Both the position numbers and the translations under genes were made by a program. This document shows positions 6,541 to 13,291 of a DNA stretch of 25,310 nt, in pieces. Origin of the DNA: JBBKWH01 sp037968855 (lineage in GTDB: Bacteria > Pseudomonadota > Gammaproteobacteria > Pseudomonadales > Moraxellaceae). A model generated the notes under the pieces. The model did not search any database. It saw only the letters and a program-made list of their open reading frames with translations, and was not told where the DNA came from. Each line of letters begins with the position of its first letter. Positions within the stretch are counted from its first letter, which is position 1. The DNA lies in NCBI GenBank assembly GCA_037968855.1, contig JBBKWH010000028.1, positions 1 through 25,310 of the forward strand, written 5' to 3'.

Positions 6541-7158
6541 ATGATTATCAAAGAGAACGGCTCGTCATCATTTGAGCAAGCCCCAATCGGCGCACACATC
6601 GCTCGTTGCGTGTCACTGATCGACATCGGCACGCAGAAAAAAGAGTATGAAGGACGCGTCAGCTATCGCCGCGAAGTGCGCATTGCTTTTGAACTGCCAA
6701 ACGAACTGCTAGAGACTGGCGAACACGCTGGCGAACCGCACATTGTCAGTATGTTTTACACCATGTCATTGAGCGAAAAAGCCAAGCTGCGCGACCACCT
6801 CAAAAACTGGCGTGGTCGTGATTTTACCGCCGATGAACTAGCTGGCTTCGATCTACGCACCATCTTGGGCGTGCCCTGCATGTTGTCAGTGACTCATAAC
6901 GGCAAAGGCAAGTCGATCATTGGCGGCATCATGTCGCTGCCAAAAAACACCCCTGTCCCTGCGCTGGCAAACAACATCCTGTATTTCAGCCTTGATGAAT
7001 TTGATCAGTCTGTGTTCGACAGCCTGTCAGATGGCATCAAAGGCATGATTGAAAAAAGCCGTGAATACCAAGCGCTGATCGTGCCGCCTGAGCATAACCA
7101 CGACGCGCCAAACGATGACGACATCGACTACAGCAGCGTGCCGCCTGTAATTTTCTAA
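6541..7158 (+). CDS. NGO0469-family phage protein (putative replication/ssDNA-binding)
   Basis: This encodes 205 residues. ATG 6541 follows AAGGAAACCATC. The layout matches the family annotated as phage replication initiation protein NGO0469: an N-terminal segment with IGAHIARCVSLIDIGTQ, a beta-rich core with an ELPNELL motif, then YTMSLSEKAKLRDHLKNW and GRDFTADELAGFDLRTILG, and an acidic C-terminal tail (DDDIDYSS) ending in a hydrophobic residue. An OB-like core plus acidic hydrophobic tail is typical of single-stranded-DNA-binding proteins, so a role in phage DNA replication or recombination is likely. I recognise the family by pattern only. Confidence 0.75.
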   Translation: MIIKENGSSSFEQAPIGAHIARCVSLIDIGTQKKEYEGRVSYRREVRIAFELPNELLETGEHAGEPHIVSMFYTMSLSEKAKLRDHLKNWRGRDFTADELAGFDLRTILGVPCMLSVTHNGKGKSIIGGIMSLPKNTPVPALANNILYFSLDEFDQSVFDSLSDGIKGMIEKSREYQALIVPPEHNHDAPNDDDIDYSSVPPVIF

Positions 7159-7164
7159 GCCCCC

Positions 7165-7180
7165 GCGCCCTGCGGGGCGC
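7165..7180 (+). other. GC-rich intergenic RNA hairpin
   Basis: GCGCCC and GGGCGC pair around TGCG, seven bases after the stop of the NGO0469-type gene. No T-run follows, so it is not an intrinsic terminator. It may stabilise or punctuate the polycistronic mRNA. Confidence 0.5.
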
Positions 7181-7206
7181 ATCCCCAAATTTGAAGGATG
7201 CAAATC

Positions 7207-7464
7207 ATGACCAACGAAACACAAGCACAACCCGAAACCCAAATCTATTCGGTGCGCGGCACGATCATTTATCCAAATGACGTAAAGATGACGTTCAGCA
7301 GCCGCATCGAAGCCACAAGCTGCTTTGAAGCACAAAAAATCGTACTGGATGCCCACGCAAAAGACGGTGCAGGCGGCAATGTTCGAGTGACGCGCCTAAC
7401 CAACCAAAAGAAAGCCCGTAGCGAGCGCTATCACAAGTACAAAGCCCCCGTACAAGGAGTGTAA
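7207..7464 (+). CDS. Phage protein of unknown function (85 aa)
   Basis: I prefer ATG 7207 over ATG 7198 because GAAGGA then has proper spacing. The residues suggest a small alpha/beta protein: IYSVRGTIIYPNDVKMTFSS as strands, CFEAQKIVLDAHAK as a helix, VRVTRLT as a strand, and a strongly basic tail (KKARSERYHKYK). The basic tail would fit nucleic-acid binding, but no family is recognised. Confidence 0.65.
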   Translation: MTNETQAQPETQIYSVRGTIIYPNDVKMTFSSRIEATSCFEAQKIVLDAHAKDGAGGNVRVTRLTNQKKARSERYHKYKAPVQGV

Positions 7465-7466
7465 TC

Positions 7467-8894
7467 ATGAGCCTATCTATCAAACAAACCCGCGTCGTTG
7501 ACGTGCCTGTCACCGAGCTACGTGCAGCTATGGATGTGGCTTGTGTGGCCACTCTACTTGATGCCGAGGGCGTCGTGGTCGGCCAATCGACAACACCAAC
7601 TTGGTTGCCCCAAGTGCTGCAAATTGATCTGGAATCTGGCCGCATTATTAACTGGCGTGCGCCTAGCGCTGAGCAGTTGCAAGCGATGGCTGACAGTCAA
7701 GAAGTTGTACCGACGATGCCAGCCGATATGGTTGATCGTTTGGAGAAGCCCTACACCATCCTTGATCTTATGCGCGACAACTCGCCAGATGTGTATGAGT
7801 CTGAGATGCGCCGCCGCAATGATGCGTCTGTTTTATACCCGGCAACCAACACCTCTGCCGCGGCACAAACCATTGATGTTGTTGCACCAGTGCAAGCCGC
7901 TGAAGCCGAAACCGCACCCGAAAGCCAACAGCCTAAAATCATCGACATCGAACTGCCTGCTGATTTTGCTATTGAGTCGGTTGTGGTTGCTGAGCCGGTC
8001 GTAAAAAAACCAAGCATTGATATAGGCGTAAGTTTTAACAAAGAGACTGGCCGCTGGGTCGCTGACGTTGGCAATGATGAAGTCGGCGAACATAGCGCCA
8101 CAAGCCAGCAAGGTAAATTTGAAGCCATCAAAAACGTGCTAAAGAAGGCTGGGCTGCATGGCGTGTATGAAATCAACCAGCGTGACGCGATTGATGATGT
8201 TGAGTTTTACAGCTATGACGATACACGCACAAAAGACCGGCTGAGTGTGTATGTCAGCGGCTTTGAGGGTAACGGCTATACAGCACGCACCAGCACGGGT
8301 CAGCGCTTTAACGCCGACAGCCCAGAGGTGGCACTCCATGGCCTACTGCGTAGTGTGCTCAAAGTATCAGTACCACTCACCGATATAATCAACACTACCG
8401 ACGATTGCACCGTAAATAAGACCCGCTACAGCATCGACATGAGCAAAGCCGTCGAATTGCCCGAAGTTGCTGGCATCGAGCCAGCACCAGAAGCACCTGT
8501 CCTCGAAACACCTGTAGCTGTTGAAGACATCGGTGGCCGTGGCGCAGTAAAGCCGCGCTATCACAACCCAACAACTGGTGAAACGTGGACGGGCCGTGGC
8601 AAACAGCCTACATGGCTACAAGCCGCTATCGCTGATGGTGCAAACATCAATGACTTTTTAATCCCCACAGCATTGCTTAAAAAGCCCCTTGAGATTGTGC
8701 CTGCCCCAGAACCAGCCGCCCCACCCACCTACACCGAAGTCATGGCTGCAATCGAATACGCGGCAACAGAAATCCATGCCGCAAAGTTGGTCAATACGAT
8801 CAATGGCGGTGGATTCGACTTTGACCAACGCACACGACTACACGCAGCGCTCAACACGCGCATCAAACAAATCAAAGCGGCTGAACCGGCCTAA
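7467..8894 (+). CDS. Large phage protein with embedded H-NS-type DNA-binding domain
   Basis: ATG 7467 follows AAGGAG; length 475 residues. Residues about 1-125 and 185-310 are regions I do not recognise, separated by a Pro/Ala/Glu-rich linker (about 130-185). Residues about 358-400 match the H-NS family C-terminal DNA-binding domain: RYHNPTTGETWTGRGKQP, then WLQAAIADGANINDFLI, with the GRG(K/R)xP loop that enters AT-rich minor grooves. A Pro-rich linker and an alpha-helical tail (TYTEVMAAIEYAATEIHA...) follow. H-NS proteins normally end at this domain and are about 90-140 residues, so the fusion is unusual. It may bind host H-NS targets, protect phage DNA from silencing, or anchor a phage activity to DNA (inference). 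Confidence 0.75.
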   Translation: MSLSIKQTRVVDVPVTELRAAMDVACVATLLDAEGVVVGQSTTPTWLPQVLQIDLESGRIINWRAPSAEQLQAMADSQEVVPTMPADMVDRLEKPYTILDLMRDNSPDVYESEMRRRNDASVLYPATNTSAAAQTIDVVAPVQAAEAETAPESQQPKIIDIELPADFAIESVVVAEPVVKKPSIDIGVSFNKETGRWVADVGNDEVGEHSATSQQGKFEAIKNVLKKAGLHGVYEINQRDAIDDVEFYSYDDTRTKDRLSVYVSGFEGNGYTARTSTGQRFNADSPEVALHGLLRSVLKVSVPLTDIINTTDDCTVNKTRYSIDMSKAVELPEVAGIEPAPEAPVLETPVAVEDIGGRGAVKPRYHNPTTGETWTGRGKQPTWLQAAIADGANINDFLIPTALLKKPLEIVPAPEPAAPPTYTEVMAAIEYAATEIHAAKLVNTINGGGFDFDQRTRLHAALNTRIKQIKAAEPA

Positions 8895-8901
8895 ACCCCA
8901 C

Positions 8902-8921
8902 CCCGCATCTTCGGGTGCGGG
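8902..8921 (+). other. Intergenic RNA hairpin with UUCG tetraloop
   Basis: CCCGCATC and GGTGCGGG pair (one T-G wobble) around TTCG, closed by C-G, the extra-stable tetraloop arrangement. It lies 7 bases after the H-NS-domain gene and before the ribosome site of the next one. Without a T-run it is more likely a processing or stability element than a terminator. Confidence 0.6.
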
Positions 8922-8942
8922 ACCAAATCAAAGGATGACGAC

Positions 8943-9785
8943 ATGAACACACAAGAACGGGCTTTAGAGAAAGCTAAAGAGAAGGTCGAGGCGCTGCTTT
9001 GGGAATCACCAGAGGGCTTAACGATCAGCAATATCACTGGCGATCTGCGCATTAGTGTGCCGCTGGCAAAGTCTGCGCTTAAAGCGATCGGGGCAGTTTA
9101 TGAAGGTGGCGTGTGGGTGCTGCATGATGACGATGCTGAGCCTGTTGCTGTTGCTGTTGCTGCACCTGCTATCGGTATTACCGACACCAGCCCTACGCCC
9201 GCCTCACAACCTGTCGAAAAACAGGAACTGGGAATTCCCGTTTCGGAAGAAAAACAGACTGATACGTCAAAGGGAATTCCCGTAGACCACCAGCCAAATA
9301 TTGATTGGGCAAATGCGCCAGAGGGTGCGACGCATTGGATTGGTGGGCTTTCGCAACATTGGCACAAAAAAGAAAATGGTGGTTGGTCTTATTTTACCAA
9401 GTCCTTTAATGGTTGGGTGCTGTACGCATTTCAGCCAGCCAATTTTGAGGGTGAGGTTATCCCACATCCTGATTTTGATATGGCTGAATGGGGTATTGCG
9501 AACTTTCAAAAAGAGTGTGAGCGCGTTGCCAACCTGAATGCAAAATCAGACAGCGCACCCGCCTGCACCGCCTGCCACACAAAATCCGACTTTGCTCTCG
9601 CTGTAGAAGCTGAGCGCGAGAAAGTGCTAACCGTTATCCAGTCAGGCGCGACGTTGGCGCGGGTTGTAGAACTGACAGGTCTACACATTGATGACGCACA
9701 GCATCACGTTGATGTGTTGGTTGATCTGGGGCGGGTTGTGGCACGGCCTGTTGTGGTGGCGGTGGCTTATGAGGTGGTGGCATGA
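8943..9785 (+). CDS. Phage protein with N-terminal winged helix and APEGATH module
   Basis: This encodes 280 residues; ATG 8943 is preceded by AAAGGA. Residues about 5-60 look like a winged helix (EALLWESPEGLTISNITGDL... VPLAKSALKAIGAVYEGGVWVL). A linker contains two copies of GIPV encoded by identical 11-bp palindromes. Residues about 118-165 carry the WANAPEGATHW module shared with the protein at 2969-4048. The C-terminal part has a possible second helix-turn-helix (TLARVVELTGLHIDDAQHHVDVLVDLGRVV). A DNA-binding regulator is plausible; I do not recognise a named family. Confidence 0.65.
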   Translation: MNTQERALEKAKEKVEALLWESPEGLTISNITGDLRISVPLAKSALKAIGAVYEGGVWVLHDDDAEPVAVAVAAPAIGITDTSPTPASQPVEKQELGIPVSEEKQTDTSKGIPVDHQPNIDWANAPEGATHWIGGLSQHWHKKENGGWSYFTKSFNGWVLYAFQPANFEGEVIPHPDFDMAEWGIANFQKECERVANLNAKSDSAPACTACHTKSDFALAVEAEREKVLTVIQSGATLARVVELTGLHIDDAQHHVDVLVDLGRVVARPVVVAVAYEVVA

Positions 9786-10345
9786 TCAAAATCGAACAGA
9801 TCGACGCCCAAGAGTATGCGGATGACTATGTGTTCCGTGGCGACTTTGATCACAACCCGAATGAGCATGAACACATGCTCATCACCGATGCCCTGCTTGG
9901 TTTTGAGTGTGAAAACCAGCCATTCATTGCTGGCCTTCAGTCTGAAAACGAACGCCTAAGAACTCGCGACCTACAAGCCATCAACCTGATGGGCGCGGCA
10001 ATCATGGATCGTCTGGGTGCAGCAGCAGTGCTGGCCGAATGTGTCGAGCATCTGCAAGAGCATTTGACCGACATTGACACCCATCACGCTGGTACAGCAA
10101 AGCATCGGTTTTTGCGTGGCAATGTCACAACTGTCATAGATCGAGCAAAGAGCGCAATCAAAAAAGCCGATGAAGATATCGCGCACAATGCTGAGTTTGA
10201 GCGCATTCAGACCGCCGCCAAGCGGTACGAGACGCTGCGCACGTTAAACCCGCGACAGTTTGCGGATCTATACGCCAAAAACATTGAAACTGGCGTGCCG
10301 TTTGATGAATTGGTTGATGGGCTTGGTGATCAGTCATGCAAATGA
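9782..10345 (+). CDS. Phage protein of unknown function (187 aa)
   Basis: ATG 9782 overlaps the preceding stop (ATGA). The protein is soluble, acidic and mostly helical. Residues about 1-45 are Asp/His-rich (FRGDFDHNPNEHEHM). The middle (about 55-130) has a long heptad-like helix with SENERLRTRDLQAINLMG. The C-terminal third carries LNPRQFADLYAKNIETGVPFDELVD, which resembles modules seen in other phage hypothetical proteins. No function can be assigned. Confidence 0.65.
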   Translation: MIKIEQIDAQEYADDYVFRGDFDHNPNEHEHMLITDALLGFECENQPFIAGLQSENERLRTRDLQAINLMGAAIMDRLGAAAVLAECVEHLQEHLTDIDTHHAGTAKHRFLRGNVTTVIDRAKSAIKKADEDIAHNAEFERIQTAAKRYETLRTLNPRQFADLYAKNIETGVPFDELVDGLGDQSCK

Positions 10346-10752
10346 ATAACCACCAGAAAGCCATGATGAACCCCATCCTAGCCCTAGCCTGCGCATTCGC
10401 TGCTAGCAATCCCCCGCTCATGCGTGATCTTGAGCGGATAAGCCCAAAGCCTGAAAAAGTGGTGACTGATGCAGACCGCGAACGCTTGGCGAAAGCTCAG
10501 GCCAAGCGGGAGCGTCGTGCCAATAAGAACAAAACCAAGCGCATGTTAGCAGCGGTACGCAAAGCACCACCAGATGCGCGAGTAACCGAGCTAGACGGCA
10601 AGGCGCTATTTTTTAGCGTCGACGCTGAACAAGATTGGATCGACAATTGCTATGAGCTAACGGACGCTGAAGAAGCGGAGGCGCAGGCGTTATCAGACCA
10701 TGGTGGGGATGCAATGGCGTTGGCGCGTAAGTTTGCGGGAGTGCAATCATGA
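10336..10752 (+). CDS. Phage protein of unknown function, basic coiled segment (138 aa)
   Basis: The start is ATG 10336 (GGTGA upstream) or ATG 10342, which would give an ATGA overlap. A short Ala-rich hydrophobic segment near the N-terminus (PILALACAFAASNPPLM) is followed by a very basic helix (about residues 50-75, AKAQAKRERRANKNKTKRM) and an acidic C-terminal half. It could be an RNA- or DNA-binding accessory protein. The family is unrecognised. Confidence 0.6.
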   Translation: MQMNNHQKAMMNPILALACAFAASNPPLMRDLERISPKPEKVVTDADRERLAKAQAKRERRANKNKTKRMLAAVRKAPPDARVTELDGKALFFSVDAEQDWIDNCYELTDAEEAEAQALSDHGGDAMALARKFAGVQS

Positions 10753-10823
10753 CCCCATGGATCGAATTTGACTTGGATCAAGATGACGGCCCTGTGTGGG
10801 GTGATTGGGAGAATGAGCGATGA
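10749..10823 (+). CDS. 24-aa acidic microprotein
   Basis: This frame starts with an ATG overlapping the upstream stop (ATGA) and ends with a TGA overlapping the next ATG (ATGA), exactly like its neighbours. It encodes a very acidic, Trp-rich peptide with WIEFDLDQDDGPVWGDW. Its size alone would be weak evidence, but without it there would be a 67-base gap in an otherwise gapless stretch. It could be a DNA-mimic-like peptide or simply a translational coupling device. Confidence 0.5.
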   Translation: MTPWIEFDLDQDDGPVWGDWENER

Positions 10824-11071
10824 ACGAACAATTAGCGCAAATGATCCAAGCTATGAATTTTGAGTTTGATTATTTTGATGGTGATGTGGTGGCGGGTGCG
10901 CCGGAGCGTATCGCTGTTTTTTATCCGGATGAGTCATCAGTTTTTGAGCTATCTAGACCGATTCGATACGGCTACCCGACGGTGTGGCTTGTCGAGACGG
11001 CAAGCCAACTCAATCTGCCAGAGATTGAGTTTGTTCAAAAATGCTTGGTGGCGCTGGGGGAGCGAAGCTGA
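10820..11071 (+). CDS. Small acidic phage protein (83 aa)
   Basis: ATG 10820 overlaps the microprotein stop. The protein is acidic and aromatic-rich (FEFDYFDGDVVAG, IAVFYPDESSVFELS). The C-terminus has a helix with LNLPEIEFVQKCL. It is joined to the next gene by TGATG. The family is not recognised. Confidence 0.65.
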   Translation: MNEQLAQMIQAMNFEFDYFDGDVVAGAPERIAVFYPDESSVFELSRPIRYGYPTVWLVETASQLNLPEIEFVQKCLVALGERS

Positions 11072-11265
11072 TGGCCGTATATGAAATTCGCTCATGGCAG
11101 AAAAACGGCTATGAGCGAACCGAGGCATCCAAGTTTACGAATGCAGACCGTGCATTTGCAGCCTATGACGCATTTGTTGCAAAAAATCCGACGCTGCATG
11201 TTGAGCTGGTTATGGTGCATCACGAGGAGCATGCAGTGACATGGACAACAGGGAGTGATGAGTGA
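11071..11265 (+). CDS. Small phage protein (64 aa)
   Basis: I chose ATG 11071 for its TGATG overlap with the previous stop and a GGGGGAG sequence upstream. The fold looks alpha/beta: AVYEIRSWQKNGYERTE, helix ADRAFAAYDAFVAKN, strand HVELVMVH. Unrecognised. It is coupled to the excisionase-like gene. Confidence 0.6.
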   Translation: MAVYEIRSWQKNGYERTEASKFTNADRAFAAYDAFVAKNPTLHVELVMVHHEEHAVTWTTGSDE

Positions 11266-11492
11266 TGGTTAGCGGATACATGACAACTAAACAGGTGTGC
11301 CGTCGCTACGGCATCACCTCACGCACCCTGAGCCGCTGGCAAGATGCCACAGCCCACCACAACGCCTTCCCCAAACCAACACGCCAAGCGATTGGCTCAA
11401 CAAACCGTTGGGCCATCGAAGCTGTGATGCAATGGGAAGAAAATGGGATGTTGGGTGACCGCATCAAGAGTGATCAGGCTAATGCAGCCTGA
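11265..11492 (+). CDS. AlpA/excisionase-like DNA-binding protein
   Basis: This 75-residue protein has a MerR/AlpA-type helix-turn-helix: MTTKQVCRRYGITSRTLSRW, then FPKPTRQAIGSTNRWAIEAVMQWEEN. The PxP-R-IGSTNRW pattern is typical of AlpA-family phage regulators and excisionases. It is the last gene of the plus-strand early operon and meets the integrase tail to tail with 19 bases of overlap, so an excisionase role is likely. The start is ATG 11265 (TGATG overlap); GTG 11262 and ATG 11280 are alternatives. Confidence 0.75.
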   Translation: MVSGYMTTKQVCRRYGITSRTLSRWQDATAHHNAFPKPTRQAIGSTNRWAIEAVMQWEENGMLGDRIKSDQANAA

Positions 11493-11495
11493 TCA
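11471..11495. terminator. Perfect hairpin spanning the convergent xis/int stop codons
   Basis: TGATCAGGCT and AGCCTGATCA form a perfect 10-bp inverted repeat around AATGC. It covers the stop of the excisionase-like gene (11490-11492) and that of the integrase (11474-11476), so each strand's mRNA ends translation inside the hairpin. There is no T-run on either side, so its termination strength is doubtful; it may instead act as an RNA 3'-end or stability element. Confidence 0.5.
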
Positions 11496-12703
11496 CCTAG
11501 GATACCGGCCAGCATTACGATCCATTGCGCGTAGGCATCTGACATTTCATCGTAATAGTCGTGCCTATCGTACGTACCCCAAACCTTTGGCAAGACGTGG
11601 CCAATCATCATCTCAGCAACGTGCGGCGGCGTCAGCGGACTAATACGAGTTCGCATCGTGCGCCGCAAATCATGCACAGACCAATGCGGCATCTCATAGC
11701 TTTTATTGCGTCTTAGCCACTGCATAATGTTATATGGCAAGGCCAGTGGAGCAGATCGAGACATCTGTTCGTCGTCAGATTTTTTACCTTCGTTCCCAAA
11801 TAAATACTTGCCTGTGTTGAGTAGCATAGCCTCTTTCACCAGCGCGGCCATCTCCGGCATCATCGGCCTTATAATCGGCTTCTTGGTTTGCTCGCCAGTC
11901 TTGTGGTTTTGCCATGGCACCGTCCACATCATTGCATCAAAATCAAAATGGGATTTTTCAGCGGCTCGCAGCTCACCGTTGCGGCAACCCCACATCAAAC
12001 ACAACTTTAAAAATATCTTGTTCTTGGGCGACATCCTAGACTGATCTGTGGCCATCCAAAATAATCGGATCTCTTCATCGCTCAATACGCGGTCAGTCGA
12101 GCAGTTCTCAACATTCAAATCCTGTTTAGCTGATATATCTACCAGTACGTTCTCTGTCAGTAGCTTACGCTTGATGGCCCACTTCATCATCTGCTTGGTG
12201 TTAATCAGTATGCGTTCAGCGATTGATGGCGATACCTTGGCTCGTGTCTCTAATATGTCTAGCCACTGGTGCAGGGTCACGCGATTGGCTGGCAGATGGC
12301 CAATCTTGGGCATGACGTAAATCTCAAATGTTCTCTTAATCTCGTGAGGATTCTTTTTGTTCTCGACTAGGTAAGCATCATGAAATCTATAAAACAGGCT
12401 TTCTACAGTGTCGGCAGTAATGATGGCTTGCCGTTCAACCTGCCGCTCAATTTTAGGATCTAGCCCCTGCTCTAGCATGCCCCTGAGCCGCTGGCATTCT
12501 ATACGGGCATCTTTAAGCGACATTAAAGGATAGGAGCCGATATCCAATCGACCAGCCTTGCCGTTGTATCTGTACCGTAACTGGTAAACCACCTTGCCCG
12601 CAGGCGATACGCGCACGCTCATGGCGTCACGATCCGCAACTTCGTATGTCTTGGCCACGGGTTTGCCACTATTGGCTTTTAGCCATGTCTCGGTTAATGC
12701 CAT
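11474..12703 (-). CDS. int: Tyrosine-recombinase integrase (P4-like)
   Basis: This 409-residue integrase has the DUF4102-type N-terminal arm-binding domain (residues about 5-85, with VSPAGKVVYQLRYRYNGKAG and SYPLMSLKDAR), a core-binding domain (about 95-190) and a catalytic domain (about 205-395). Catalytic residues are Arg241 (GCRNGEL), Lys268 (HKTG), His344 and Arg347 (HDLRR), His369 (IGH) and nucleophile Tyr378 (GTYDRHDY). It is full length. ATG 12703 is preceded by AGGTG. It lies next to the element end in prfC and recombines attP with attB. It is transcribed toward the excisionase-like gene, unlike lambda, where int and xis are co-directional. Confidence 0.95.
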   Translation of the reverse strand: MALTETWLKANSGKPVAKTYEVADRDAMSVRVSPAGKVVYQLRYRYNGKAGRLDIGSYPLMSLKDARIECQRLRGMLEQGLDPKIERQVERQAIITADTVESLFYRFHDAYLVENKKNPHEIKRTFEIYVMPKIGHLPANRVTLHQWLDILETRAKVSPSIAERILINTKQMMKWAIKRKLLTENVLVDISAKQDLNVENCSTDRVLSDEEIRLFWMATDQSRMSPKNKIFLKLCLMWGCRNGELRAAEKSHFDFDAMMWTVPWQNHKTGEQTKKPIIRPMMPEMAALVKEAMLLNTGKYLFGNEGKKSDDEQMSRSAPLALPYNIMQWLRRNKSYEMPHWSVHDLRRTMRTRISPLTPPHVAEMMIGHVLPKVWGTYDRHDYYDEMSDAYAQWIVMLAGILGDQAALA

Positions 12704-12902
12704 AAAACACCTGTGTGTACATATTTATTAGACGCCGTGTACACAGGCCGGATATGTACACATTGATGTACACAGTGGCCGTGTCTTAGCTTGTCGGATT
12801 ATGTCTTAGCTTGTCTTAGGTGGGTAGGACAAAAACAGCGTATTTATTAGGTTTTATGTCTTTAGTTGTCTTCACATGACCGCACTTGTCTTAAAGACTA
12901 GC
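12704..12902. other. Attachment-site region with integrase arm-type repeats
   Basis: This stretch between int and the prfC fragment is dense in short repeats. TGTACACA occurs at 12738, 12755 and 12767, with a variant TGTGTACA at 12714. TGTCTTAGCTTGTC occurs at 12782 and 12802 (20 bp apart), with a variant TGTCTTTAGTTGTC at 12857. TATTTATTAG occurs at 12722 and 12841. Such clusters near an integrase gene are typical of arm-type and excisionase sites. The crossover must lie close to 12890-12915, where prfC homology stops. Confidence 0.7.
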
Positions 12903-12977
12903 ATCGGGGTGACTGATGATGGCAAAGGTACGGCGTAGCGCCACTTGTTCAGCCACATTTGAGGCAAGATCGGTCAT
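12891..12977 (-). pseudogene. prfC: 5' fragment of prfC (peptide chain release factor 3), cut by the element
   Basis: Reading from ATG 12977, the frame gives 26 residues that match the RF3 N-terminus, including the diagnostic RRTFAIISHPDA. The expected GKTT of the GTPase P-loop is then replaced by Ser-Leu-stop (TAA at 12891-12893). RF3 is the GTPase that recycles RF1/RF2 after peptide release. The break marks the element/chromosome junction. The remaining codons should lie past the far end of the prophage, perhaps with a phage-supplied start as in SXT/R391 elements, but that end is not in the window. Identification is strong because of the conserved HPDA block. Confidence 0.88.
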
Positions 12978-13008
12978 GACAACATCCGGCAGGAAAATCG
13001 AGAGCGCG

Positions 13009-13017
13009 ATTGTAGCA
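13009..13017 (-). promoter_or_regulatory. Extended -10 promoter of prfC
   Basis: On the minus strand TGCTACAAT is an extended -10. TTGAAT (13029-13034) is upstream at a short 14-bp spacing, so the extended -10 probably carries recognition. It lies about 32 bases before the prfC ATG. In the lysogen it should transcribe the 26-codon stub and continue toward int on the same strand. Confidence 0.5.
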
Positions 13018-13245
13018 AATCTCGCCTGATTCAACTTGATCGGCCCATCAGCAAAAACCACGAATACGCATTGCTATAGTCCAAATGGACTATTGTTGAT
13101 TGTGCAGAAAAAGCGGATTCTTATCCCAACGAAGCTAAATCAATATTAAAGGCAAACTTCAGGATAAGGTGACTCATGGTCAAGATAGCTGCTAGCTAAT
13201 TAGCCCATATTTATCAATTGAATAATATACTTACAGAATAATTTA

Positions 13246-13291
13246 AGCCCAGCAGACAGCCAGAATCAATACAACGAATCGCTGCTGGGCT
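13246..13291 (-). terminator. Long-loop hairpin downstream of the LuxR-type gene
   Basis: AGCCCAGCAG and CTGCTGGGCT are perfect 10-base complements around a 26-base loop, 38 bases after the LuxR-type stop. On the minus strand it is followed by TTAAATTATT rather than a clean T-run, so it is a probable but imperfect terminator. Confidence 0.5.
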
